From an uncultured Ruminiclostridium sp. (lineage in GTDB: Bacteria; Bacillota; Clostridia; Oscillospirales; Ruminococcaceae): a stretch of 64,000 nucleotides of DNA. The stretch covers positions 1 to 64,000 of the forward strand of contig CALXIO010000005.1 of the NCBI GenBank assembly GCA_944388385.1. Reading direction: 5' to 3'. Positions 44,066-52,829 of this stretch are shown here, one piece after another (the stretch's first letter is position 1; the number at the start of each line of letters is the position of its first letter). Made by a program: the position numbers and the translations under genes. Below the pieces are notes generated by a model. The model saw only the letters and a list, made by a program, of their open reading frames with translations, was not told where the DNA came from and did no database searches.

Positions 44066-44932
44066 TTATCTTCTTGCATTCCCTCTTATGATAATTCCTA
44101 TCATCTGAGGGCCGGCATTTGAGGCTACCGCCGCTCCGGAGTAGCTCTCCATTTCCGGGGGTCTGCCTACCTTCTGACTGTAAAGTCTGATAAATTCATT
44201 CTCCTGGTCGGTCATTGTGGTACGAAGAATTTCCCAGGGGGTGCCGGGGGTAGCTCTCTTGCTTATATATTCTACCGCATCGGTAATAGCCGCCTTTTCG
44301 CCACGGCATTTCTTTACCACCGCACTTTCTCCGCCAATAAGGGAAATAAGAGGCTTTAAGCCCATAAGCTCACCTAAGAATGCCGCTGCGGCATTTATTC
44401 TGCCGGACTTCTTCATGTGACGAAGTCCAAAGCCGATTATGTAAATTTCACAACAGTTAAACATATCCTCAAGATATGCCACTATCATATCCACACTCTG
44501 TCCTGCCTGTGCCTTCTTTACCGCCTCAATTACAGGATAGCCGTATCCGAGGGAATAACAATGACTGTCAAGAACCTCTATTCTCATTTTTGAGTCCGGG
44601 TGGGCTTCTATGAAGTTGTTTTTCGCAAGAACGGCATTTTCATAGGTCTGTGAGCCGGTGGAGTTTATAATAACCATGATTATTGCATCATAGCCCTCAT
44701 TATAATACTTCTCCAGCTTTTCCTCAAAGCGGATAACGGTTATCTGGGAGGTTTTTGGTAAATGCTCTGACTTATCTATCATTTCATAAAATTCCTGGGG
44801 AGTAAAGTCCACTCTTTCACACAGGGATTTATCTCCCAAGGTAATGTCAAAGGGCATTACATCAATATCATACTTCTTCTCATCATCAATTAAAATGTCG
44901 CTTGCGCTGTCTGTTATAAATTTAATTTTCAT
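44066..44932 (-). CDS. DegV family fatty-acid-binding protein
   Basis: 288 aa from the ATG at 44932 (AAAGGAAAGAAAAG upstream). DegV-fold landmarks are KFITDSASDIL at the N-terminus, SQITVIRFEE, a DSHCYSLGYG segment and GFGLRHMKKSGRIN. Family members bind a fatty acid, and FakB-type members present it to the kinase FakA. Location at the end of the fabD operon agrees with lipid metabolism, but FakB function is not shown. Confidence 0.85.
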   Translation of the reverse strand: MKIKFITDSASDILIDDEKKYDIDVMPFDITLGDKSLCERVDFTPQEFYEMIDKSEHLPKTSQITVIRFEEKLEKYYNEGYDAIIMVIINSTGSQTYENAVLAKNNFIEAHPDSKMRIEVLDSHCYSLGYGYPVIEAVKKAQAGQSVDMIVAYLEDMFNCCEIYIIGFGLRHMKKSGRINAAAAFLGELMGLKPLISLIGGESAVVKKCRGEKAAITDAVEYISKRATPGTPWEILRTTMTDQENEFIRLYSQKVGRPPEMESYSGAAVASNAGPQMIGIIIRGNARR

Positions 44933-44945
44933 CTTTTCTTTCCTT

Positions 44946-45461
44946 TCAGTTAAAGAAATTTGCCTTTTCCCAGTCATACTGAGTGAGCTTCCCGTAGTTT
45001 ATAAGCTCCGGGAAATCCCATTGTCTTAATACTTCATATACCCCTATAGCCACACTATTTGAAAGATTAAGACTTCGCATGGCGCCTTTCATGGGTATTC
45101 TTACACAATAGGGCTCATTGTTAAATAATAGCTTTTCCGGTAGTCCCTTATCCTCTCTTCCGAAAAACAAGTAGCACTTATCCGGATAACGTACCTTTGA
45201 ATAAACGCGCCTTGCCTTGGTGGTAAAGTAGAAAAACTTACCCTCCGGATTTCTCTTGAAAAAATCCTCCAGCCCCTCATAATAGGTAATATCAAGATGA
45301 TGCCAATAGTCAAGGCCTGCGTGCTTCAGCTTTTTATCATCTATTGAAAATCCCAAGGGCTTTACAAGATGAAGCCTTGCACCGGTAACCGCACAGGTTC
45401 TTGCTATATTACCTGTGTTCTGGGGAATCTGAGGCTCAACCAGAACAATATTTATTTCCAT
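44946..45461 (-). CDS. trmL: tRNA (cytidine/uridine-34 2'-O)-methyltransferase TrmL
   Basis: 171 aa SPOUT methyltransferase. Motifs: EPQIPQNTGNIARTCAVTGARLHLVKPLGF, the trefoil-knot segment LFFGREDKGLP and NLSNSVAIGVYEVLRQ. The short length, with no N-terminal extension, is typical of TrmL, which methylates the wobble base of tRNA-Leu. It starts one base after the transglutaminase-like gene's stop. Confidence 0.9.
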   Translation of the reverse strand: MEINIVLVEPQIPQNTGNIARTCAVTGARLHLVKPLGFSIDDKKLKHAGLDYWHHLDITYYEGLEDFFKRNPEGKFFYFTTKARRVYSKVRYPDKCYLFFGREDKGLPEKLLFNNEPYCVRIPMKGAMRSLNLSNSVAIGVYEVLRQWDFPELINYGKLTQYDWEKANFFN

Positions 45462-45462
45462 A

Positions 45463-46635
45463 CTAACCGGCTATTCTGAAACCGCTTCGGCGGTTATATG
45501 TGGCTACCGACAGCTTTTCCTCTGAATACTCAAATAAAAGCGCACTGAAGCTCTTTATCTTTTGTTCATCGGTAAAGTCAAACTCCACAATAGCCGTACC
45601 GTCCTCGGTTATAAGACCGTATGCCTCCTCGATAGTTTTTTCATTATAATCCGCAGGAATTATCATATCCACTGACCCCTCGAATGGGTCGTCGCTTTCA
45701 GGCAGAAAATCATTAAAATAAGTGTCAAACTTTATAAAGCCCTCTGTCTGCTCTTTAGTAAGACAGTAATAAAATCTTCCGTCAAAGCCGGCCTTGTATG
45801 CCGGATTGTCTGCGGTGGAATCAAGGTAATAATATTCATCCCCGGACTGTATTATATTTACTACATGGGCGGTATTTCCCTTAAAGCCCTCTGCGGTAAA
45901 GCAGGGAATATCCGCAAGATTATAAAGCATCATAAGGCTGTCTGCAAAGCCGTCACAGATAGAATGGCTTTCGGCAAATACACCGTATACAGGTACTGTA
46001 TTGCTGTCAAGGGCAACCTTATCATAATCGGTGCTTTTTGAAATACGGATGTACAAAGCTTCAATAAGCTCGTTTCCGCTGTAGGTTTTTTTGCTTTCCT
46101 CTACTATGTTTTTTGCAAGGTCATAGGCTAACTTTTTCTGATTATAGCCCTCGCCGTCATTTCTTGCAAGCTCAAATTCATTTATAGGTACAGCCTTATT
46201 TTCCTTTACATCCGCTTCCTTAAGATTTAAGGGAAATTTTCCGTCTATGGTGAAATTATGCTCTAAAAAGGGACTGTCACAGCTGTATAATTTTATAAGC
46301 TGGATAAGTCTTTCCTGACCGGGGTAATATTCCCTCGGAAAGGCAATTATGCTGTATCCCTTATCCACCGCATATGCCACCATGTTATAAAGTATTCTTT
46401 CGTTTCCGGAAAGCTTATCTCTGTAATAGCTTCCCACAGCACCCTCAAAATAAAGGGTGGAGTCATACTCCTCTATTTGTGCCTTATCTACTGCTATGTA
46501 TTCTGTATCATCGGGGCTTACCTTATATAAAAAGCCCTCATAGGCAGGTGTACCCGGCAGACAAAATAAAACCACCGCCGTTGTTATTGCCGCTACACCG
46601 ATACATACAGCAGTTATAATTACAGGTTTTTTCAT
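45463..46635 (-). CDS. Membrane-anchored transglutaminase-like protein
   Basis: 390 aa. One N-terminal helix (VIITAVCIGVAAITTAVVLF) anchors an extracytoplasmic domain. Toward the C-terminus is a transglutaminase-like core with Cys in SICDGFADSLMMLYNLADIPC, His in TAHVVNII and Asp in YYLDSTADNP, the expected triad order. The family includes proteases and peptidoglycan-associated crosslinkers; the actual substrate is unknown. Confidence 0.78.
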   Translation of the reverse strand: MKKPVIITAVCIGVAAITTAVVLFCLPGTPAYEGFLYKVSPDDTEYIAVDKAQIEEYDSTLYFEGAVGSYYRDKLSGNERILYNMVAYAVDKGYSIIAFPREYYPGQERLIQLIKLYSCDSPFLEHNFTIDGKFPLNLKEADVKENKAVPINEFELARNDGEGYNQKKLAYDLAKNIVEESKKTYSGNELIEALYIRISKSTDYDKVALDSNTVPVYGVFAESHSICDGFADSLMMLYNLADIPCFTAEGFKGNTAHVVNIIQSGDEYYYLDSTADNPAYKAGFDGRFYYCLTKEQTEGFIKFDTYFNDFLPESDDPFEGSVDMIIPADYNEKTIEEAYGLITEDGTAIVEFDFTDEQKIKSFSALLFEYSEEKLSVATYNRRSGFRIAG

Positions 46636-46644
46636 AGTACCTCT

Positions 46645-47487
46645 TTATATTATCTCATGGGCATGACGAGTAACATGACAGCCGATATTTACCGCCACCG
46701 GCAGTCCTGCTATATGGGTAGGATGCTCCTCTATATTTACATAAAGGGCAGTTACCGTACCCCCAAAGCCCTGAGAGCCTATACCAAGCTTATTTATTCT
46801 TTCAAGCATTTCCTGTTCCATGCTAGCATAAAGGGGATTTGGATTTCTTATTTCAAGATCTCTGCAAAGTGCCTTTTTAGCAAGAACTGCGCTGTACTCA
46901 AAATCTCCTCCGATACCTACTCCCACGGTAATGGGGGGACAGGGATTACTTCCTGCCTTAGATACAGTGTCCACAACGAAGCTTATTATATCCTCCCTTG
47001 TGGCGGAGGGGGTAAACATTTTAAGAGCGCTCATATTTTCACTGCCAAAGCCCTTAGGTGCTACCATTATATCAAGCTTATCGCCGGGTACTATCCTTGT
47101 ATGGATAATAGCCGGGGTGTTGTTGTTTGTATTTTTTCTTTCAAGGGGATCCTCCACTACCGAAAGCCTCAGCTTTCCTTCAACATAGCCCTTGGCTACG
47201 CCCTCGTTTATTGCCTGTTCAAGGTTTCCCCCGGTAAAGTGTATATCCTGTCCTACCTCAAGGAAAATTATTGCCATGCCGGTATCCTGGCAGATAGGCA
47301 CCTGCATTTCCTTGGCGCAGTCGATATTTCTCACAATGTCGGATAAAACTTCCCTGCAAAGCTGACTTTTTTCACAGTCTATGCAGGCACTTATTGTTTC
47401 CTTCATGCCCTTTGGGAGATATAAATTTGCCTTTATACAAAGCTCGCTTATTTTCTCCCTTACAAGGCTTACATCAATTTCTCTCAT
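46645..47487 (-). CDS. Class I (Fe-S) fumarate hydratase, alpha subunit
   Basis: 280 aa, matching the alpha (N-terminal) subunit of two-subunit fumarase/tartrate dehydratase. Cys ligands for the 4Fe-4S cluster are in PICQDTGMA, NPCPPITVGVGIGG and GCHVTRHAHE. The beta subunit, normally the next gene, is absent: downstream is a transglutaminase-like gene. The partner must be encoded elsewhere, or the protein has another role. It is translated 10 bases after the amidohydrolase. Confidence 0.87.
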   Translation of the reverse strand: MREIDVSLVREKISELCIKANLYLPKGMKETISACIDCEKSQLCREVLSDIVRNIDCAKEMQVPICQDTGMAIIFLEVGQDIHFTGGNLEQAINEGVAKGYVEGKLRLSVVEDPLERKNTNNNTPAIIHTRIVPGDKLDIMVAPKGFGSENMSALKMFTPSATREDIISFVVDTVSKAGSNPCPPITVGVGIGGDFEYSAVLAKKALCRDLEIRNPNPLYASMEQEMLERINKLGIGSQGFGGTVTALYVNIEEHPTHIAGLPVAVNIGCHVTRHAHEII

Positions 47488-47497
47488 AGCTCCTCCA

Positions 47498-48667
47498 TTA
47501 TACCCTTTTACCCTCTATAAATACCATACAGGGCTGTGACAGGGCGGATAAGGGATCATCCTTAAAAAGCACTATATCTCCGTCCTTGCCCTTTTCTATT
47601 GTACCTACCCGGTGTGATATTCCTGCAATTTCCGCCGGATAAATTGTAATTGCCTTAAGTGCCTCTTTATAGTCAAGTCCGCCCTTTACACAAAGCGCCG
47701 CACTAAGGGGCAGATATTGCTCAGGTACCACCGGGTGGTCGGTGCATATTGCAAATTTAAGGCCTTCGGCATTTAAAATGCCCCCGGTTTTTATGGTGTG
47801 ATATTTAAGCTCCGGCTTACTTCTGTCACAAAGTATCGGGCCTATTACTATATCCGGATTGTCCTCCTTTAACTCATCTGCAATAAGATGACTTTCCGTT
47901 GCATGGATAAGCACATATTTGAGGTTAAATTCCTTTGCTATTCTTACAGCGGTGAAAATATCATCCGCCCTGTGACAATGAAAATGGGCAGGTATCTCCC
48001 TTTTAAGTAAAGGAATAAGTGCCTCACACTTAGCGTCATACTCCGGTCTGTCTGCATCCTCATCCGCATTAAGGGAGGCTTCATATTCTATCATATCCTC
48101 AAGGTATCTTTTAGCCTTATAGAGCTGTTCTCTGATAATTGCCGCTGTTGCCATTCTTGTAATGGGGGCGGTGTCCTTATCCTTATATACGGTTTTGGGA
48201 TTTTCACCAAGGGCAAATTTCACACAGCAGGGGTCCATTATTATACGCTTGTCAATTCTTTTTGAGCCGGCGGTTTTCATGGCAACAAAGGTTCCCCCTA
48301 TGGGATTTGCACTTCCCATACCGCTTATAACGGTGGTAACTCCTGCCATAGCCCCCTCAGTAAAGCACCTGTCCATGGGATTTATCATATCAACCGCCCT
48401 TAACTGAGGTGTGGCGGGGTCGGTTTCCTCGTTGCCGTCATCCCCCTCAAAGCCAAGGCCGTCCTCCCATACTCCTATATGGGTATGACAGTCTATAAAG
48501 CCCGGGTATGCGGTCATGCCATTTGCATTTATATCATTTTCTCCGGGGGTATATGAAAGCTGTGACATTTCTCCCAAGTCGGCTATTTTTCCCTCTTTTA
48601 TATCAATATAGCCCTTTTCTATATCCTTATCTGTCATGGTGACAATGCGGACATTATAAATCAGCAT
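47498..48667 (-). CDS. Amidohydrolase (imidazolonepropionase-like)
   Basis: 389 aa TIM-barrel amidohydrolase with AYPGFIDCHTHIG (metal His-x-His), HFHCHRADD, LIHATESH and ICTDHPVVP (final Asp), plus a small beta sandwich from both termini. The family covers prolidases and deaminases; substrate unknown. It overlaps the aroK end by 7 bases. Confidence 0.8.
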   Translation of the reverse strand: MLIYNVRIVTMTDKDIEKGYIDIKEGKIADLGEMSQLSYTPGENDINANGMTAYPGFIDCHTHIGVWEDGLGFEGDDGNEETDPATPQLRAVDMINPMDRCFTEGAMAGVTTVISGMGSANPIGGTFVAMKTAGSKRIDKRIIMDPCCVKFALGENPKTVYKDKDTAPITRMATAAIIREQLYKAKRYLEDMIEYEASLNADEDADRPEYDAKCEALIPLLKREIPAHFHCHRADDIFTAVRIAKEFNLKYVLIHATESHLIADELKEDNPDIVIGPILCDRSKPELKYHTIKTGGILNAEGLKFAICTDHPVVPEQYLPLSAALCVKGGLDYKEALKAITIYPAEIAGISHRVGTIEKGKDGDIVLFKDDPLSALSQPCMVFIEGKRV

Positions 48668-49182
48668 AAAACCTTTGCCTTTCTGTCGTTGCTGTCAAGT
48701 ATGGCCATAATATCAGCCACAATTTCCTTGTCGGACTTCTTAGCATCAACCGTAAAATTGCTGTTTTGCTTATATATGGGATAGCGCTTGTTATAAAGCT
48801 CCTCTAACTGCTCCTTTGTGCTGTTTACCACAATGGGGCGGTTTTCATCTCCCTTTATTCTTTCATAGCACACCTTAAAGGGTACATCAAGGAAAATAAC
48901 AGTTCCCTGCTGTCTTGCAAAAAGAGCCGTTTCATCCCTTAATATTGCCCCTCCTCCGGTGGCTACCACTGTGCGACCCTTGAAGTTTTTTATATATTTT
49001 GCTTCCAATTCACGAAAATAAGGCTCTCCGTACTTTTCAAATATTTCCGGAATTCTCATCTTCTCCTTATCCACTATATAGCGGTCAAGGTCAATAAAAA
49101 CCGCACAGCATTCCTTGGATAACATTCTTCCTATGTGACTTTTTCCGCAGCCCATAAAGCCGCAAAGATAAACCGGCTTCAT
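48661..49182 (-). CDS. aroK: Shikimate kinase
   Basis: 173 aa. P loop GFMGCGKSHIGRML, shikimate-binding DLDRYIVDKEK, ATGGGAILR and the lid ENRPIV motif. It phosphorylates shikimate in aromatic amino-acid synthesis. Its start is at the last base of the AroE-fusion stop, so it is coupled to it. Confidence 0.92.
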   Translation of the reverse strand: MKPVYLCGFMGCGKSHIGRMLSKECCAVFIDLDRYIVDKEKMRIPEIFEKYGEPYFRELEAKYIKNFKGRTVVATGGGAILRDETALFARQQGTVIFLDVPFKVCYERIKGDENRPIVVNSTKEQLEELYNKRYPIYKQNSNFTVDAKKSDKEIVADIMAILDSNDRKAKVLC

Positions 49183-50558
49183 TATACCAGCTCCTTCATA
49201 TCTTCAATAAGCTGCTTTATATCACTTTCGTTATAGGTTGAGCCGTCCCAGATAGTATGAGCCGCCACAGCCTGCCATACAAGCATATCCATACCGCCGC
49301 TGACAATAACGCCCTTTTGTGCCATAAGCTTCATAAGGGTGGTTTCCCTTGGGTTATATACAGCGTCAAAGAAGTATTTTGCATCTATATCGGCTAATTG
49401 CTCCTTGCTTAATGCTGTACCCTCGGTTTTTGGATACATTCCTAAGGGGGTGGCATTTACACAAAGGTCAAATTCTCCCTTTACATCAGGTAAAAATACA
49501 TAGCTTGCGCTGTTTTCTCTCATTTCGCAAAGCTCCTTGCATAAGGCCTTTGCGATTTCCTCGTCCTCTTTTCTTATACCGAAGGTAAGTGTACCTCCCT
49601 CAAGGACTGTTTCAATGGCCATCATTCTTCCTACACCGCCGCAGCCAAGTAATAATACCCTGCTGTCAAGGGTAGCCCCCATGGCCTTTATTGACATTGT
49701 AAAGCCTACACAGTCGGTGTTATAGCCTACTACGGTGTCACCGCACTTTATACAGTTTACACTCATGTATCTTTTTGCGGTATCGTCAAGGCTGTCACAC
49801 ATATCAATTATGCTTATCTTGTGGGGAATGGTGATATTAAATCCCTTTAATTCCTTTAATACCGGGAAATTGTCCTTTAACTGTTCCGGACTAATCTCAA
49901 GTACCTTATATTCCGCATTTACAGATGACAATTCAAAAAGTCTTTTGTGTATCTGAGGTGATAAGGAATGTCCTAAGGGATAGCCTAAAATAGCATAGCT
50001 GTTCATTTTGTTTTTCCTCTTTTCTTTATTAAACACATTCATAAAAAGCACCACCGCAAAATGTCCCGTAACCCCTGTAATTATGCCGAACAACGCTCCG
50101 CATAATACGTCTGTTGGAAAATGCACATAAAGATAAAGCCTTGAAAATCCCATCAATGCCCCGTATATAAGTGCCGGGATTCCGAATTTTTTATTGCCGC
50201 AGAATAATGCGGTTGCCGCCGAAAAGGCTATAAAGGTATGGCCTGAGGGAAAGGAATATTCCCCCGGCGGGTCTATAATAAGCACCGTTTCCGGCCTTAC
50301 AATAAAGGGTCTCGGTCTTGCAACAAGAGGCTTTATTATAAGATTTCCGAAAATAAATGCCAGCAGTAATGCAATTATCATCGCCGCACCGCACCGCCTT
50401 GTTTTCTTAAAGCAAAGGCAGATAAGTGCAAGCACTATCCAGATAATACCCTGTTCGCCTGTGGCGGTGATGAATTTCATAATAACATCCAAAACCGGAC
50501 AGGCTATATTTTCACGGATAAAATCAAGAATCGAAAAATCTATATCGGTTATACTCAT
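49182..50558 (-). CDS. aroE: PAP2 phosphatase - shikimate dehydrogenase (AroE) fusion
   Basis: 458 aa single frame with two domains. Residues 1-185 form a membrane PAP2 phosphatase with KPLVARPRP, SFPSGHTF and SRLYLYVHFPTD, the three catalytic motifs of undecaprenyl/lipid phosphatases. Residues about 186-458 are AroE: MNSYAILGYPLGHSLSPQIHK, FNITIPHK (catalytic Lys), YNTDCVGF and LLLGCGGVGRM. An internal ATG at 50006 has AGAGGA 8 bases upstream, so a free AroE may also be made (49182-50006). The frame overlaps the fabD stop by 4 bases. It catalyses NADPH reduction of 3-dehydroshikimate; the lipid phosphatase role is inferred. Confidence 0.88.
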   Translation of the reverse strand: MSITDIDFSILDFIRENIACPVLDVIMKFITATGEQGIIWIVLALICLCFKKTRRCGAAMIIALLLAFIFGNLIIKPLVARPRPFIVRPETVLIIDPPGEYSFPSGHTFIAFSAATALFCGNKKFGIPALIYGALMGFSRLYLYVHFPTDVLCGALFGIITGVTGHFAVVLFMNVFNKEKRKNKMNSYAILGYPLGHSLSPQIHKRLFELSSVNAEYKVLEISPEQLKDNFPVLKELKGFNITIPHKISIIDMCDSLDDTAKRYMSVNCIKCGDTVVGYNTDCVGFTMSIKAMGATLDSRVLLLGCGGVGRMMAIETVLEGGTLTFGIRKEDEEIAKALCKELCEMRENSASYVFLPDVKGEFDLCVNATPLGMYPKTEGTALSKEQLADIDAKYFFDAVYNPRETTLMKLMAQKGVIVSGGMDMLVWQAVAAHTIWDGSTYNESDIKQLIEDMKELV

Positions 50559-51493
50559 AAAGCTATTGCCTTTTCAAGGGTAGCTATATTTTCCACATTA
50601 ACGGCAGTAACACCATCAAGGGTCTTTTTAACAAGTCCTGTAAGTACCTTGCCGGGGCCAAGCTCGATATATGCCTCTATGCCGTCATTTTTCATACAGT
50701 CAAGCTCGCTTGTAAATCTTACGGGTGAGCAGATATGCTTTGCAAGATATGAGGGCATATCTGAAAAATCAGTCAGCTTATTGCCGTATACGTTGCAATA
50801 GAAGGTCTTTTCGGGGGCTTTAAAGGAAATGCCCTTTGCCTTTTCGTAAAATTCCTTAGCGGCGCCCTCCATGAGCTTTGAATGGAATGCGGCTGATACA
50901 GCAAGGGGTACTACCCTTTTTGCGCCCATTTCGGATAAAAGGGCGGTTGCCTTTTCGATAGCTTCCTTTGTGCCTGCAATAACTGTCTGTGCAGGGGAAT
51001 TATAGTTTACCGCTGTGATGTAATTTCCTTCAGCGGATACCTTTTCGCAGGCCTCCTCTATCTGCTGAGCCTTAAGGCCTAATACCGCCGCCATACCGCC
51101 GGGGTTTTCGTTTGCCGCTTTTTCCATAGCCTCGCTACGGTATTTTATAGCAAGAAAGGCATCCTCATAGCTAAGCATTCCGCTTGCCGCCATAGCCGCA
51201 TATTCACCTAAGGAGTGACCTGCAACTGCTGAAAATTCCACGCCCTTTTCCTTTATTGCTTCAAGTGACATAAGGGACATTGAAAGAATTGCAGGCTGGG
51301 ATATAACCGTTCTTGCCAGCTCCTTTTCATCCCCCTCAAAAATCTTCGCCGCTAAATCAAAGCCTAAAACCTCGCTTGCAGTTTCCATTACCTTTTTGCA
51401 GGCAGGAACATTTTCATACAGCTCCTTACCCATGCCGGGATACTGTGAGCCCTGACCTGAAAATAAAAATGCGATGGTATTTTTCTGTAACAT
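50555..51493 (-). CDS. fabD: Malonyl-CoA:ACP transacylase
   Basis: 312 aa from the ATG at 51493 (AAGGAG upstream); the frame runs to 51586. Signatures: FLFSGQGSQYPGMG, the active-site GHSLGEYAAM (Ser) and AAFHSKLM (His), QTVIAG. It loads malonyl onto ACP for fatty-acid synthesis. Unlike Streptococcus, where it sits inside the fab cluster, here it is divergent from fabH and heads a different operon. Confidence 0.94.
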   Translation of the reverse strand: MLQKNTIAFLFSGQGSQYPGMGKELYENVPACKKVMETASEVLGFDLAAKIFEGDEKELARTVISQPAILSMSLMSLEAIKEKGVEFSAVAGHSLGEYAAMAASGMLSYEDAFLAIKYRSEAMEKAANENPGGMAAVLGLKAQQIEEACEKVSAEGNYITAVNYNSPAQTVIAGTKEAIEKATALLSEMGAKRVVPLAVSAAFHSKLMEGAAKEFYEKAKGISFKAPEKTFYCNVYGNKLTDFSDMPSYLAKHICSPVRFTSELDCMKNDGIEAYIELGPGKVLTGLVKKTLDGVTAVNVENIATLEKAIAL

Positions 51494-51579
51494 ACTCGTT
51501 TCTCCTTGTAAAAATAGTAAAAATTTGCCGTTTTTCCCCCTAAAATCATCAAGATTACCCCAAAATAACCAAATAAATA

Positions 51580-51609
51580 TTGACAAAAGGTATATAAATA
51601 GGGTACAAT
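51580..51609 (+). promoter_or_regulatory. Promoter of the fab-acc operon
   Basis: TTGACA (51580-51585) and TACAAT (51604-51609) with 18-bp spacing. The transcript would have a leader of about 160 bases that contains CTGTA..TACAG and a hairpin-capable AAAGCCG..CGGCTTT near 51731-51758. No FapR or FabT site could be recognised. Confidence 0.65.
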
Positions 51610-51776
51610 AATAAGAGGGCTTTTTGCGACAGAAAAAATTAAATATAAAATTCAGCCCGTCGCTTTATAAATTACTGTACTATTATACTACAATACAGAG
51701 ATAAAATCAATACAAAATGAAATAAATTAAAAAAGCCGGGTTATAAGGGTGCGGCTTTGTGAAAGGAAAGATGTAA

Positions 51777-52775
51777 ATGAGCGGTGTAAAAATCATAGGT
51801 ACGGGAAGCTATGTTCCCGAGTTTATCGCCGACAATAATAAGTTTTCGGAGTTTCTTGATACCTCCGATGAATGGATAACTCCCCGTACAGGTATCAAGC
51901 AACGACATATCCTTACGGATAAGCCTAATTTCTATATGGGAGTACAGGCGGCACAAAGAGCCATTGAGGATGCCGGGGTAAATCCGAAGGATCTGGACCT
52001 TGTACTGGTGTCCACCTGTTCACCTGACTTTTTCTATCCCAGTATGGCTTGCCTTATTCAGAAAAAGACAGGGGCTGTAAATGCGGCGGCTATTGATGTA
52101 AACAGTGCCTGCACAGGATTTATCACCGCTATGGATATAGCTCAGAAATATCTTGAAACAGACCACTATAAGAAAATTCTCATAGTTGCTACCGAAAAGC
52201 TGTCCTCTCAGCTTGACTACACCGACCGTTCCATGTGCATACTTTTCGGAGATGCGGCAGGGGCTGCGGTGGTGGAAAAATCCGATAAGCCCTTCCATTC
52301 TATGCTTGGTGCGGCAGGAGATGAGTTTGAGGCTCTTTACTGCAAGATCCACTACAATTCAAACTGCCCCTTCTATGATAAGGAAGCGGATCATTACAAT
52401 GGTATTTTTGATACCTTTTCAAAGCAGAACTTCTTACAGTCTGACGGCCATGCGGTATATAAGTTTGCCGTAAATGCCATGGATAAGGCGGTAAGAAAGG
52501 TGGCTGAGCAAAGGGGCATTGATCTTCAGGATATTGATCTTGTAATTCCCCACCAGGCTAACCTTCGTATTATAAAGAAGGCAACCGAATTACTTGGCAT
52601 ATCCCAGGAAAAGGTTTATACCAACATTCAGAACATGGGTAATGTTTCAAGTGCTTGTATTCCCGTATGCCTTGATGAATTGTCTAAGCAGGGCAGGTTA
52701 AAGGAAGGCATGACAGTATGCTTTGTGGGCTTCGGCGCAGGTCTTACCTACGGTGCTTGCATATTTGATATTTAA
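51777..52775 (+). CDS. fabH: Beta-ketoacyl-ACP synthase III
   Basis: 332 aa condensing enzyme starting fatty-acid chains from an acyl-CoA and malonyl-ACP. The triad is C112 (DVNSACTGF), His (IPHQANLRI) and Asn (NMGNVSSA). The N-terminal IIGTGSYVPE and DTSDEWITPRTGI motifs are typical. First gene of the cluster. Confidence 0.94.
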   Translation: MSGVKIIGTGSYVPEFIADNNKFSEFLDTSDEWITPRTGIKQRHILTDKPNFYMGVQAAQRAIEDAGVNPKDLDLVLVSTCSPDFFYPSMACLIQKKTGAVNAAAIDVNSACTGFITAMDIAQKYLETDHYKKILIVATEKLSSQLDYTDRSMCILFGDAAGAAVVEKSDKPFHSMLGAAGDEFEALYCKIHYNSNCPFYDKEADHYNGIFDTFSKQNFLQSDGHAVYKFAVNAMDKAVRKVAEQRGIDLQDIDLVIPHQANLRIIKKATELLGISQEKVYTNIQNMGNVSSACIPVCLDELSKQGRLKEGMTVCFVGFGAGLTYGACIFDI

Positions 52776-52829
52776 AATTAACCGCCATGGCGGAAAAGAT
52801 AAACGAAAACCCGAAAGGAATAATAAAAT

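Noticed and set aside
46657..47346. 229-codon plus-strand open frame
   Set aside because: It is antisense to the clear fumarase alpha subunit and its translation has no protein-like pattern; it is a shadow.
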